This document shows, piece after piece, positions 1-5,835 of a DNA stretch of 6,385 nt. Location: positions 1 through 6,385 of the forward strand of contig JALSIO010000044.1 in assembly GCA_026989995.1 (NCBI GenBank), written 5' to 3'. Position 1 is the stretch's first letter. Each line of letters begins with the position of its first letter. The notes beneath the pieces were generated by a model. The model was not told the DNA's origin, ran no database searches, and worked only from the letters and a program-made list of their open reading frames with translations. This DNA is from Myxococcales bacterium. Lineage in GTDB: Bacteria > Myxococcota_A > UBA9160 > JALSIO01. The position numbers and the translations under genes were made by a program.

Positions 1-57
1 AGCAAGGGCCGGGTGCGGCGATACATCGACATCGGCCGCCTCACCAAGGGCCGCTAG
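1..57 (+). CDS. C-terminal end of an unidentified gene (partial)
   Basis: An open frame enters from the left edge and reads 18 codons to a TAG stop at 55-57. The visible tail is basic (S-K-G-R-V-R-R-Y-I-D-I-G-R-L-T-K-G-R). It is too short to assign a family, and I do not recognise it. Support for a real gene end is the strong terminator-like hairpin starting 28 bases after the stop and the absence of any other gene in the gap. The rest of the gene lies outside the window. Confidence 0.5.
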   Translation, partial: SKGRVRRYIDIGRLTKGR

Positions 58-84
58 CCGCCCGCCCGCCGACCACCCCCCGAA

Positions 85-115
85 GAAGGGGGCGCCCCGC
101 CGGGGCGCCCCCTTC
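85..115. terminator. Symmetric GC-rich hairpin between convergent genes
   Basis: A perfect 14-bp inverted repeat (85-98 against 102-115) with a 3-base GCC loop. The outer pairs are GAA/TTC, so each strand shows a GC core ending in A/T pairs. It lies between the stop of the rightward gene (57) and the stop of the leftward Nudix gene (146), where a two-way transcription terminator is expected. No long T-tract follows on either strand; the rightward side has only TTC-GTGCG-TTT. Termination is therefore inferred from the stem strength and position. Confidence 0.75.
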
Positions 116-145
116 GTGCGTTTCGGGGCATCCGGCTGCCGCGCA

Positions 146-652
146 TCAGGAGTCCGGCGGGCCGAGGATCTCGATCTCGGAGCTCAGCATGCGGTCGCCC
201 TCGAAGACGTAGCGGCCGTGCACGCGGCGCCCCGCGATCACGTGGGGGAGCCACAGGGCATCGTCCTCCCACATCTCGTGGTAGGGGATTGCGCCGACGG
301 GTGTCCAGAGGGGGACGGCCTCGTCGGTCTCACGGGGCTCGCCCCGGCAGCCGTCGGCCCGGAAGACGGTGACGTCGATGCCGTAGCCGTCGGTGAAAAG
401 GAAGCGCTGCCGTCCCACGTCCCGCAGGCCGGTGGGCGTGACGCCGAGCTCCTCCCGGACCTCCCGGATGGCACCCTCGAGGGGCGACTCCCCGGGTTCC
501 AGCCGCCCGCCCGGGCCGTTGATCTTGCCCGCGCCGAGCCCACGCTTCTTCCGGATGAGCAGGATCTGCCCGGCGCAGATGACGAAGACGAGCGTGGCCC
601 GATCGGTGGGCTTGAAGCGCGTCCAGTCGACGTGCGGGCCGGCAGCGGGCAT
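146..652 (-). CDS. Nudix hydrolase, MTH1-like (probable oxidised-purine nucleoside triphosphate diphosphatase)
   Basis: A 168-residue Nudix protein. It probably hydrolyses oxidised purine nucleotides such as 8-oxo-dGTP to the monophosphate in the cytoplasm, so they are not built into DNA. The Nudix box is complete at residues 49-71 (G-x5-E-x7-R-E-V-R-E-E-L-G-V, with metal-binding glutamates in REVREE). Outside the box it follows the mammalian MTH1/NUDT1 pattern more than classical MutT. It has a KKRGLGAG stretch before the box, Asn45 in the place of the base-contacting Asn, and M-W-E-D-D at 127-131, matching the Trp and paired Asp of the MTH1 base pocket. The ATG at 652 is chosen because GAGGAGGG lies 11-12 bases upstream. 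The in-frame ATG at 688 would only add residues that translate this ribosome site and overlap a candidate -10 box. Exact substrate is inferred from family residues. Confidence 0.9.
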   Translation of the reverse strand: MPAAGPHVDWTRFKPTDRATLVFVICAGQILLIRKKRGLGAGKINGPGGRLEPGESPLEGAIREVREELGVTPTGLRDVGRQRFLFTDGYGIDVTVFRADGCRGEPRETDEAVPLWTPVGAIPYHEMWEDDALWLPHVIAGRRVHGRYVFEGDRMLSSEIEILGPPDS

Positions 653-663
653 GGGATGGGTCG

Positions 664-671
664 CCCTCCTC
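664..671 (-). promoter_or_regulatory. Ribosome binding site that sets the Nudix start
   Basis: On the minus strand this reads GAGGAGGG, a strong Shine-Dalgarno match, 11 bases before the ATG at 652. It lies downstream of the alternative in-frame ATG at 688, so it favours the shorter 168-residue protein. Confidence 0.6.
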
Positions 672-677
672 GGGCCT

Positions 678-695
678 GTCGGCAGCATAGCCGAC
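678..695 (-). promoter_or_regulatory. Candidate -10 element inside an inverted repeat, upstream of the Nudix gene
   Basis: A perfect 6-bp inverted repeat, GTCGGC-N6-GCCGAC. Read leftward, its six-base spacer (684-689) is TATGCT, a fair match to a sigma-70 -10 box. A transcript would start near 677, just ahead of the ribosome site at 664-671. No convincing -35 hexamer is seen 16-18 bases upstream. A -10 framed by a palindrome is a natural place for a repressor, but this is inference. It could also arise by chance in GC-rich DNA. Confidence 0.35.
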
Positions 696-816
696 CACCC
701 TGGCCCGGCTGCCGTGGGAGCCGGTACCTTCCGGCCATGGCGATCCGGCTCCCGCCCGGTGCTCCGGCCCTTCCGGGGTCCGGCCTGCCCGCGGTTGCGG
801 GCGGGGCCCGCCGTCC

Positions 817-1290
817 GTGATCGAGCCGGCTCGGGATCCGCTGCGCGTCCGCCGAGCGTGGCAGGAAGACCGGGAGGCGGTGAGCGCGCTGCTCGCCGCC
901 GCGGGCCTCGGCGCGCTCGCCGGAAGCCACCCCCTCGCGAACATCCTCGTGGCCGAGCGCGGGGGCCGCCTGGTCGGCGCCGTCGCGCTCGAGGTCGACG
1001 GCCTTGCGGGGCTGGTGGCGGGAATCGCCGTGGAGGCCGGGCAGGAGAGCGCGGACGAAATCCGCGAGCAGCTCATGCACGGGCTGCTCGCCCGCGCTTC
1101 CGAGCTCTCCCTCCGCCGGCTCTACGCCGTCGCGAGCGGCCTGGAATCCCTTTTTCGCGACTTCGGCTTCGAGGTGGTGGACCCCGAGCAGCTCCCCTCG
1201 GGCCTGCGCCGGCGGGCCCTCGGCGTCCTCGGGGCCCGGCGGGAGGAGGGGGAGTCCGGGCCGGTGCTGATGGCGCGCGCGCTCGCCTGA
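817..1290 (+). CDS. GNAT-like N-acetyltransferase family protein with degenerate acetyl-CoA loop
   Basis: A 157-residue protein with the layout of small GNAT proteins related to the ArgA/ArsN2 type. An N-terminal R-R-A-W-Q-E-D motif with a following helix ending A-A-G-L (residues 12-31) comes first. Then come the strand pair [17 protein letters not shown] (43-59), a central strand (63-72), an amphipathic helix (79-98) and a late [14 protein letters not shown] (106-119), typical of the GNAT C-terminal half. The usual R/Q-x-x-G-x-G/A pyrophosphate-binding loop should fall at about 73-81, but reads E-A-G-Q-E-S-A-D-E, so catalysis is doubtful. The start is GTG at 817. The upstream G-rich stretch (799-806) is a poor ribosome site and lies in a small palindrome. 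No substrate can be assigned. It stands alone, divergent from the Nudix gene and convergent with the LLM gene. Confidence 0.75.
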   Translation: MIEPARDPLRVRRAWQEDREAVSALLAAAGLGALAGSHPLANILVAERGGRLVGAVALEVDGLAGLVAGIAVEAGQESADEIREQLMHGLLARASELSLRRLYAVASGLESLFRDFGFEVVDPEQLPSGLRRRALGVLGARREEGESGPVLMARALA

Positions 1291-1332
1291 CGCCCTCTGC
1301 GCCGGCCGGAGGCGGCCGCCGGGGCGGAGGGA

Positions 1333-1349
1333 GCGCCGGGCCCCGGTGC
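1333..1349 (+). terminator. Weak hairpin after the GNAT-like gene
   Basis: GCGCCGG-GCC-CCGGTGC can fold as a 7-bp stem (one G-U pair) with a 3-base loop, 42 bases after the GNAT-like stop and 16 bases beyond the end of the convergent LLM gene. No T-tract follows. Position favours termination, but such stems are common in DNA this GC-rich. Confidence 0.3.
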
Positions 1350-1365
1350 GCGCCCCCTTCGCGGC

Positions 1366-2232
1366 CTAGACCTTGGCGATCACCGCGTCCGCGAAGCGGC
1401 GCAGGGCATCGACCTTCTGTTCCACCGTCATCGTGTCGGGCTCGTAGGCGTTGCGGAACCCGACGATCACGTCGGTCACGCCCTGCTCCTCGAGCCGACG
1501 GACCCCGTCCACCGTGAACCCGTCGAGGGAGATCACGTGGATCTCGAAGGGATCCGAGGCGCGTCCGTACTCCTCGCGGAGCTGCTTCAGGCGATGCAGG
1601 CAGCGGGAGAGTTCCGCGGGATCCCCGCCGGCGTGCATCCATCCGTCGCCCAGGCGAGCGGCCCGCCGCAGTGCGGGCTCCGAATGGCCTCCGACGAGGA
1701 TCGGGATCGGGCGGTCGGGAACCGGAGAGATCTCGATCGGCGGAATCTCGTAATGCCTGCCGCGATAGGAGAAGAAGCCCCCGGCGCAGAGGCCGCGGAT
1801 GATCTCGATCATCTCGTCGGTGCGGGGGCCTCGCGTGCGCCAGTCCTGGCCCGTGACGACGAAGTCCTCGGGCCACGGGGAGAGGCCCACGCCGAGCCCG
1901 AAACGGTTGCCCGTCAGCACGGCCACCGACGAGGCCGATTTGGCCACCAGCACCGGGTTCCGGATGGGAAGCTTGAGCACGAAGGTCACGTAGCGAAGCC
2001 GCTCGGTGTGGGCCGCGAGGTAGGGAACGAGCGAGAAGGGCTCGATGAAGGGCCTGCCCCGAAGGAACTCGCGGCTGCCATCGGGGGTGTAGGGATAGCG
2101 GGTGTCGGAGTGCTGCGGATAGCAGATGCTGTCCGGCACGGTGAAGGAGGTGTACCCGGCCTCCTCCGCCGCCTTGACCAGCGGCACGTAGTGGCTCGGA
2201 TCGCACATCGATTCTGCGAAGGTGAAGCGCAT
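1366..2232 (-). CDS. LLM-class (luciferase-like) flavin/F420-dependent oxidoreductase
   Basis: A 288-residue single-domain luciferase-like monooxygenase-fold enzyme, expected to be a cytoplasmic TIM barrel using reduced F420 or FMN. It fits the Rv2161c-like (TIGR03619) group in length and motifs. These are an N-terminal M-R-F-T-F-A-E strand, V-P-D at 32-34 with the later R-Y-P-Y-T-P-D-G (45-52), the L-P-I-R-N-P-V-L-V-A-K strand and helix (88-98), G-N-R-F-G-L-G-V-G (108-116), R-G-x-R-T-D-E (134-140), and I-P-I-L-V-G-G-H-S near the phosphate site (176-184) followed by A-R-L-G-D-G-W. The ATG at 2232 is chosen because GGAG lies 5 bases upstream and the family N-terminus begins there; the open frame extends to 2430, but that part is Pro/Gly/Arg-rich and unlike the family. 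Cofactor and substrate cannot be told from this window. It is a single gene, with no flavin reductase or F420 gene beside it. Confidence 0.85.
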   Translation of the reverse strand: MRFTFAESMCDPSHYVPLVKAAEEAGYTSFTVPDSICYPQHSDTRYPYTPDGSREFLRGRPFIEPFSLVPYLAAHTERLRYVTFVLKLPIRNPVLVAKSASSVAVLTGNRFGLGVGLSPWPEDFVVTGQDWRTRGPRTDEMIEIIRGLCAGGFFSYRGRHYEIPPIEISPVPDRPIPILVGGHSEPALRRAARLGDGWMHAGGDPAELSRCLHRLKQLREEYGRASDPFEIHVISLDGFTVDGVRRLEEQGVTDVIVGFRNAYEPDTMTVEQKVDALRRFADAVIAKV

Positions 2233-2344
2233 GGCGACTCCGCGGCCCGGGTTGCGCAGGGTACCCGCGACGCCGGCACGGGGCCAGCCGCACCCGGGGA
2301 GGGGGTGGCCCGCGGACGCGCGCGGTGGCAGGCCTGACGCGCGG

Positions 2345-2350
2345 TATGCT
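2345..2350 (+). promoter_or_regulatory. Candidate -10 box before the YyaL-tail ORF and symporter
   Basis: TATGCT lies in the divergent gap between the LLM gene and the rightward pair. It is followed by six bases and then a GTG at 2357. A start site 6-7 bases after the box would fall on or next to this GTG, consistent with a leaderless message, and no Shine-Dalgarno precedes the GTG. No clear -35 is visible. The same hexamer occurs upstream of the Nudix gene on the other strand. Confidence 0.35.
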
Positions 2351-2356
2351 CCCGGC

Positions 2357-2716
2357 GTGCGCCCGCTTCCTGCCGCCCTCCTCGCCGTCGCCACACCGCT
2401 CGAAATCGTGCTGGTGTCGCCCCCCGGCAAGGCCGGTGCGGATGAAGCGCGCGCCCTGATCCGGCCCCTGCGGCGCCGGCTGCTCCCCTACCGCGTGGTG
2501 ATCCGCGCCGTCGTCCCCGGCACCGGACGGAGGCTCGCCGCGCTTTCGCCCCTGGTGGCGCGCCGCCCGCCCCGCGGCGGCCAGGCCACGGCCTACCTGT
2601 GCCGCGCGCGGGTCTGCGATGCGCCCACCACGGATCCCGCGGAGTTCGCCCGGCAGCTCGCACGGCATCTGCGCCCGTCCCGCGAGGCGGGCGTACCGCG
2701 CAGGAGGGGGGGATGA
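2357..2716 (+). CDS. Stand-alone C-terminal segment of a YyaL/SSP411 (DUF255) thioredoxin-domain protein; possible remnant
   Basis: A 119-residue ORF whose recognisable part matches the far C-terminus of the YyaL/SSP411 family. Full members have about 600-700 residues, with an N-terminal thioredoxin-like domain and an alpha/alpha-barrel. Matching features are P-L-E-I-V-L-V (14-20), a helix with R-R-R-L-L-P-Y-R-V-V (39-48), and the closing signature T-A-Y-L-C-R-A-R-V-C-D-A-P-T-T-D-P (78-94) with its two cysteines. The thioredoxin and barrel domains are absent; the space upstream holds the opposite-strand LLM gene. The GTG at 2357 is chosen because family-like sequence starts about there and a TATGCT box sits 6 bases before it; the frame is open back to 2222, but that part is low-complexity. 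The stop overlaps the symporter start (ATGA, 2713-2716), suggesting translational coupling. It could be a decayed gene end or a functional leader ORF; no function is assigned. Confidence 0.6.
   Translation: MRPLPAALLAVATPLEIVLVSPPGKAGADEARALIRPLRRRLLPYRVVIRAVVPGTGRRLAALSPLVARRPPRGGQATAYLCRARVCDAPTTDPAEFARQLARHLRPSREAGVPRRRGG
2702..2707 (+). promoter_or_regulatory. Ribosome binding site that sets the symporter start
   Basis: AGGAGG sits 5 bases before the ATG at 2713, inside the last codons of the preceding ORF. It decides the symporter start, since the frame is open further upstream to 2599 without family-like sequence. Confidence 0.8.
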
Positions 2717-3999
2717 CGACGCCGCGGCCGGCTCCCTGGTACCGTGAGCTCCACTGGCAGATCCTGGTCGGGATGGCCCTCGGCGTGGGCGCCGGGGCCG
2801 TCGGCGGACCCGCCTTCGCCGAGCGGGTCGAGTGGCTGGGCATCCTCTTCGTGCGGCTTCTCAAGATGGTGATCGTGCCGCTCGTGGTCACGTCCATCGT
2901 CTCGGGTGTGGCCGCCGTGGGGGGTGGAAGAAGCCTGGGGCGGCTTTTCGGGAAGACCCTCGGCTACTACGTGCTCTCGAGCGCGCTCGCCATCCTCGTC
3001 GGGCTCGCCGCCGTGAACGCGATCCGACCCGGGGTCGGTGCCGAGATCGCCGGCGCAGGGGGCGGGCCGGTGCCGGAGATCCAGACGCCCTCCTCCCTCT
3101 CGGAGCTGCTGCTCGGCATGGTCCCGGTCAACGTCGTCGACGCGGCGGCGAAGCCGGACATGCTCGCGGTCATCCTCTTCTGCATCCTCTTCGGGGCGGC
3201 GGTGGCGGGGCTCCCCGAGCGGCCCCGCGAGACGCTCCAGGCCTTCTTCGAGAGCGCCTTCCAGGCGATGATGGCGCTCACCTCCGGGATCATCCGCCTC
3301 GCTCCCATCGGAGTGTTCGCGCTCATCGCCCGGGTGGTCGGAACCTCCGGTTTCGAGTCCTTCCGCGCGCTCGGTCTCTACATGCTCACCATCGCCCTCG
3401 GGCTCTCGGTGCACCTCTTCCTGGTCCTTCCCCTGCTGCTCCTGCTCCTCGGCCGGATCGATCCGCGGATCCACTTCCGCAACATGGTCGAGCCCCTCGC
3501 GATGGCATTTTCCACCGCCTCCTCGGCGGCGACCCTCCCGGTCACCCTCCGGGCCGTCGAGGAGCGGGTGGGCGTCTCCAACCGGGTCTCGTCCTTCGTG
3601 CTGCCCATGGGGGCGACCATCAACATGGACGGCACGGCGCTCTACGAGTGTGCCGGCGTGCTCTTCATCGCCCAGGTGCTCGGCGTGGACCTCTCCGCGA
3701 GCCAGCAGCTCGTGGTGGTGCTGACGGCGCTGCTCGCCTCCATCGGCGCCGCGGCGGTGCCCTCGGCGGGACTCGTGATCATCTTCCTGGTGCTCGAGTC
3801 CGTGAACCTGCGGGGTCCGGAGGTCGACGCCATCGTGGGCGCCATGCTCGCCATCGACCGGCCGCTCGACATGTTCCGCACCAGCGTGAACGTCTTCAGC
3901 GACTCCTGCGGGGCGGCCATCATCGCCCGCTCGGAGGGCGAGAAGGGCGTCGACCGGGAGCTCCGCAGCGTCGCCCCCTCCTCCGGCGTCCAGGCCTAG
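2713..3999 (+). CDS. Dicarboxylate/amino acid:cation symporter (DAACS/SLC1, GltP/DctA type)
   Basis: A 428-residue inner-membrane secondary transporter, the usual family length, expected to import an acidic amino acid or C4-dicarboxylate with Na+ or H+. Hydrophobic segments are seen at about 15-33, 42-67, 84-103, 149-166, 188-208 and 220-246, followed by the re-entrant hairpin and transport core. The core has the serine-rich HP1 tip S-S-A-A-T-L-P (270-276), N-M-D-G-T in TM7 (304-308), the HP2 region around A-A-A-V-P-S-A-G-L (346-354), and TM8 (382-397). TM8 keeps the residues equivalent to GltPh Asp390, Asp394, Arg397, Thr398, Asn401 and Asp405 as D382, D386, R389, T390, N393 and D397. The retained Arg389 argues for a substrate with a second carboxylate. 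The glycine before the last Asp is Ser396. The exact substrate is not resolvable. It overlaps the preceding small ORF by 4 bases. Confidence 0.95.
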   Translation: MTTPRPAPWYRELHWQILVGMALGVGAGAVGGPAFAERVEWLGILFVRLLKMVIVPLVVTSIVSGVAAVGGGRSLGRLFGKTLGYYVLSSALAILVGLAAVNAIRPGVGAEIAGAGGGPVPEIQTPSSLSELLLGMVPVNVVDAAAKPDMLAVILFCILFGAAVAGLPERPRETLQAFFESAFQAMMALTSGIIRLAPIGVFALIARVVGTSGFESFRALGLYMLTIALGLSVHLFLVLPLLLLLLGRIDPRIHFRNMVEPLAMAFSTASSAATLPVTLRAVEERVGVSNRVSSFVLPMGATINMDGTALYECAGVLFIAQVLGVDLSASQQLVVVLTALLASIGAAAVPSAGLVIIFLVLESVNLRGPEVDAIVGAMLAIDRPLDMFRTSVNVFSDSCGAAIIARSEGEKGVDRELRSVAPSSGVQA

Positions 4000-4026
4000 G
4001 GTGGCGCACCTCCCCGACCGGGGCCC

Positions 4027-5751
4027 TCAGCGCATCAGCGAGAGCACCCGCTCGCAGCGGTCGAGGCGGGCCACGGTGCCCTCCTTGATCCGGTTGATCC
4101 GCGCCCGGACGTCGACCATGCGCCGATTGATCCAGGAGGCCGCGAGGTCGAAGCGCTCCGGCGAGACCTGCGCCTGGCGCAGGAGCTCGGCCCCCGCGAT
4201 CACGGTCGTGACCACCTCGGCGAGCGACTGTGCCGACATCAGGGCATAGGCCATGTCCTGCATGAGCGGCTCGAAGGCACTCTGGATGAGCTCGATGCCG
4301 TGGCGCACCTTGTCGGCGTACTCCACCAGCGGTGGCTCGGTGATCGACTCGAGCTCCTTGGCCAGTGCGTCGAAGGCGACGATCAGCGCGCCCTTGCCGA
4401 TCTCCTTGAGCGCGAAGGAAACCTGGATCTCCGAGGTGCCCTCGTAGATCGTGGTGATGATCGCGTCGAGGTGGAGCTTGCCCACCTCGGACTCGGCCAT
4501 GAACCCGAGGCCGCCGTGCGCCTGAATGGCCTCGCAGGTGATCTCGATGGCGCTCTCGGTGGCGAGGTACTTGGCAAGGGGGGTGAGCAGGCGCACCCGG
4601 GTCTGGTTCTGCTCGAAGGTGCGCTGCAGCTCCGCCTGTTCGGCCTCGCCGAGATCGCCGCGCTCCAGCGCCCGCTCGATGGCGCGGTTCAGGTCGAGGA
4701 GCCGGCAGGCCCGGTAGAGCACCGCCCGGGAGCCCTCGAGGGAGAGCGCCGCCCGGGCGAGGATGTTCTTCATGAGAGGCTGCTCGTAGATGGGCATGCC
4801 GAATTGCTTGCGCTGCTTCGCGTAGTCGATGGCCGCGCTGAGGGCGGCCTCGGAGATGCCCACGCCCTGGGCCGCCACACCGAGCCGGGCGTTGTTCATG
4901 AGGGTCAGCATGCAGCGGAAGCCCTCTCCCTTGGGCCCGATCCGCCAGGCGCGGGCGTGGTCGAACTCGATGGCCGCGGTGGGCGAGCCGTGGATGCCGA
5001 GCTTCTCCTCGAGACGCAGCACCTTCACGCCGTTGGGCCGGCCGTCCGGAAGGTGGCGGGGGCAGAGGAAGAGCGAGAGGCCGCGCGTGGTCCCGCGGGA
5101 CTGCTCGAAGGTGTCCGCGTCCCGGGCGAGGACGAGGTGGACCTCGCAGCCACCGTTGGTGATGAAGATCTTGTTGCCGTCGAGGAAGACTTCGCCGTTC
5201 TCCTCGGTGGCGCGGGTCACGATGGCGCCGAGGTCGGATCCGGCCTGGGGCTCGGTCAGGTCCATCGCCCCCATCAACTCGCCGGAGACGAAGCGGGGGA
5301 GCCACTGCTGCTTGAGCTCTTCCGAGGCGTAGAGCTGGATGTCCTCCGCCACGCCCGCCTGGAGCCCCACCAGGGTCATGAGGCCGGCATCGGCCCGGGC
5401 GACCATCTGGAGCAGCATGTTGTTGACGAGGCCCGGCAGGTCGAAACCCCCGTACTCCTCGCGTACGCCGAGGCAGATGAGGCCGGCGTCCCGGAGCTTC
5501 TCGTAGCCGCGCCGGATGTGGTCGGGGTAGACCACCTTCCCGTCGACGAGCCTGGCCTCCTCGTGCCAGTTGGGGCGGGCCTCCGCCTCGATCTCCCGGC
5601 AGATCCCCGCGGCGCTCTCGAGCACCTCGACGAGCGCGGCCTTCTCGGCCTCGACGTCTGCGTCGGGCCCCTTTCGCAGCCGGAAGTAGGTCTCCCAGTC
5701 CACGAAGTCGGTGAGGTAGAGGCGCGATCCGGCGGAGAAGTAGTCGATCAT
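4027..5751 (-). CDS. Acyl-CoA dehydrogenase, long form (DmdC/FadE-like, 574 residues)
   Basis: An FAD-dependent enzyme that introduces an alpha-beta double bond into an acyl-CoA and passes electrons to electron-transfer flavoprotein. Domains in order are an N-terminal extension (1-about 45), helical domain (about 45-160), beta domain opening with M-D-L-T-E-P-Q-A-G-S-D-L-G (163-175), and a C-terminal helical domain. The last contains Q-R-K-Q-F-G (313-318), Q-A-H-G-G-L-G-F (410-417) and I-Y-E-G-T-S-E-I-Q (435-443), where Glu437 is the expected catalytic base. About 125 further residues follow, giving the near-600-residue size of DmdC-like enzymes rather than the 380 of classical forms. The charged stretch at 358-385 is an insertion. 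The ATG at 5751 has GGAGGT 5 bases upstream. True substrate (fatty acyl, branched, aryl or methylthio-acyl) cannot be assigned; no other beta-oxidation gene is in view. Confidence 0.93.
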   Translation of the reverse strand: MIDYFSAGSRLYLTDFVDWETYFRLRKGPDADVEAEKAALVEVLESAAGICREIEAEARPNWHEEARLVDGKVVYPDHIRRGYEKLRDAGLICLGVREEYGGFDLPGLVNNMLLQMVARADAGLMTLVGLQAGVAEDIQLYASEELKQQWLPRFVSGELMGAMDLTEPQAGSDLGAIVTRATEENGEVFLDGNKIFITNGGCEVHLVLARDADTFEQSRGTTRGLSLFLCPRHLPDGRPNGVKVLRLEEKLGIHGSPTAAIEFDHARAWRIGPKGEGFRCMLTLMNNARLGVAAQGVGISEAALSAAIDYAKQRKQFGMPIYEQPLMKNILARAALSLEGSRAVLYRACRLLDLNRAIERALERGDLGEAEQAELQRTFEQNQTRVRLLTPLAKYLATESAIEITCEAIQAHGGLGFMAESEVGKLHLDAIITTIYEGTSEIQVSFALKEIGKGALIVAFDALAKELESITEPPLVEYADKVRHGIELIQSAFEPLMQDMAYALMSAQSLAEVVTTVIAGAELLRQAQVSPERFDLAASWINRRMVDVRARINRIKEGTVARLDRCERVLSLMR

Positions 5752-5756
5752 GGGGG

Positions 5757-5762
5757 ACCTCC
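5757..5762 (-). promoter_or_regulatory. Ribosome binding site of the acyl-CoA dehydrogenase gene
   Basis: On the minus strand the bases read GGAGGT, a near-perfect Shine-Dalgarno, 5 bases before the ATG at 5751. It fixes the start and suggests efficient translation. Confidence 0.8.
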
Positions 5763-5801
5763 GTGGGCCGGCCGGGGGCCCGCCCGGGCGCGGAGGCGAA
5801 G

Positions 5802-5807
5802 ATTCTA
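5802..5807 (-). promoter_or_regulatory. Candidate -10 box of the acyl-CoA dehydrogenase gene
   Basis: Read leftward this is TAGAAT, five of six matches to TATAAT, in the only A/T-rich patch of the 72-base gap. A start near 5795 would give a leader of about 43 bases. No good -35 box is seen at 16-18 bases; CTGACC occurs at a spacing of about 21, which is too far. Activator-dependent or non-sigma-70 expression remains possible. Confidence 0.4.
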
Positions 5808-5808
5808 T

Positions 5809-5818
5809 CGGAATTCCG
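5809..5818. promoter_or_regulatory. 10-bp palindrome beside the dehydrogenase -10 box
   Basis: CGGAATTCCG is a perfect 10-bp palindrome next to the candidate -10 box and would lie in the promoter spacer. It is a plausible operator half-site pair, but short. Function is inferred from position only. Confidence 0.3.
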
Positions 5819-5835
5819 CCTGACTACGGGTCAGG
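5819..5835. promoter_or_regulatory. Inverted repeat CCTGAC-N5-GTCAGG over the upstream gene's stop codon
   Basis: A perfect 6-bp inverted repeat with a 5-base spacer, starting immediately after the 10-bp palindrome. It spans the stop codon (5824-5826) of the upstream gene and covers the expected -35 area of the dehydrogenase promoter. It could be an operator, or a weak hairpin at the end of the upstream message. The stem is short for a terminator and no T-tract follows. Confidence 0.35.

Noticed and set aside
800..812. GGCGGG-G-CCCGCC palindrome before the GNAT-like start
   Set aside because: A G/C-only repeat with a one-base centre is likely by chance at this base composition. At most it could partly mask the weak ribosome site.
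393..1517. A long plus-strand frame across the Nudix and GNAT-like genes
   Set aside because: It overlaps three supported genes, and the product is Arg/Pro/Gly-rich low-complexity sequence without motifs.
1537..2337. A 266-codon plus-strand frame opposite the LLM gene
   Set aside because: It is antisense to a well-matched LLM-class enzyme and shows no recognisable domain.
2233..2430. A longer N-terminus for the LLM gene, starting at 2430
   Set aside because: The added 66 residues are Pro/Gly/Arg-rich, unlike the family, and GGAG sits just before the ATG at 2232.
2593..3474. A 293-codon minus-strand frame opposite the symporter
   Set aside because: It is highly charged Asp/Glu/His/Arg sequence, which is what antisense of hydrophobic membrane-protein codons gives.
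4012..4023. CCCC-GACC-GGGG hairpin between the symporter and the dehydrogenase
   Set aside because: A 4-bp stem without a T-tract is too weak to call a terminator, though the convergent position would suit one.
3920..5305. A 461-codon minus-strand frame overlapping the dehydrogenase in another register
   Set aside because: Its product is Arg/Pro/Gly/His-rich with no family features, typical of an out-of-frame shadow in high-GC DNA.
4300..5823. A 507-codon open frame on the plus strand across the acyl-CoA dehydrogenase gene
   Set aside because: It is antisense to a clear acyl-CoA dehydrogenase with intact motifs and a strong ribosome site. The plus-strand product is a Leu/Gly/Glu/Ala-rich mirror of it, as expected for GC-rich codon bias.
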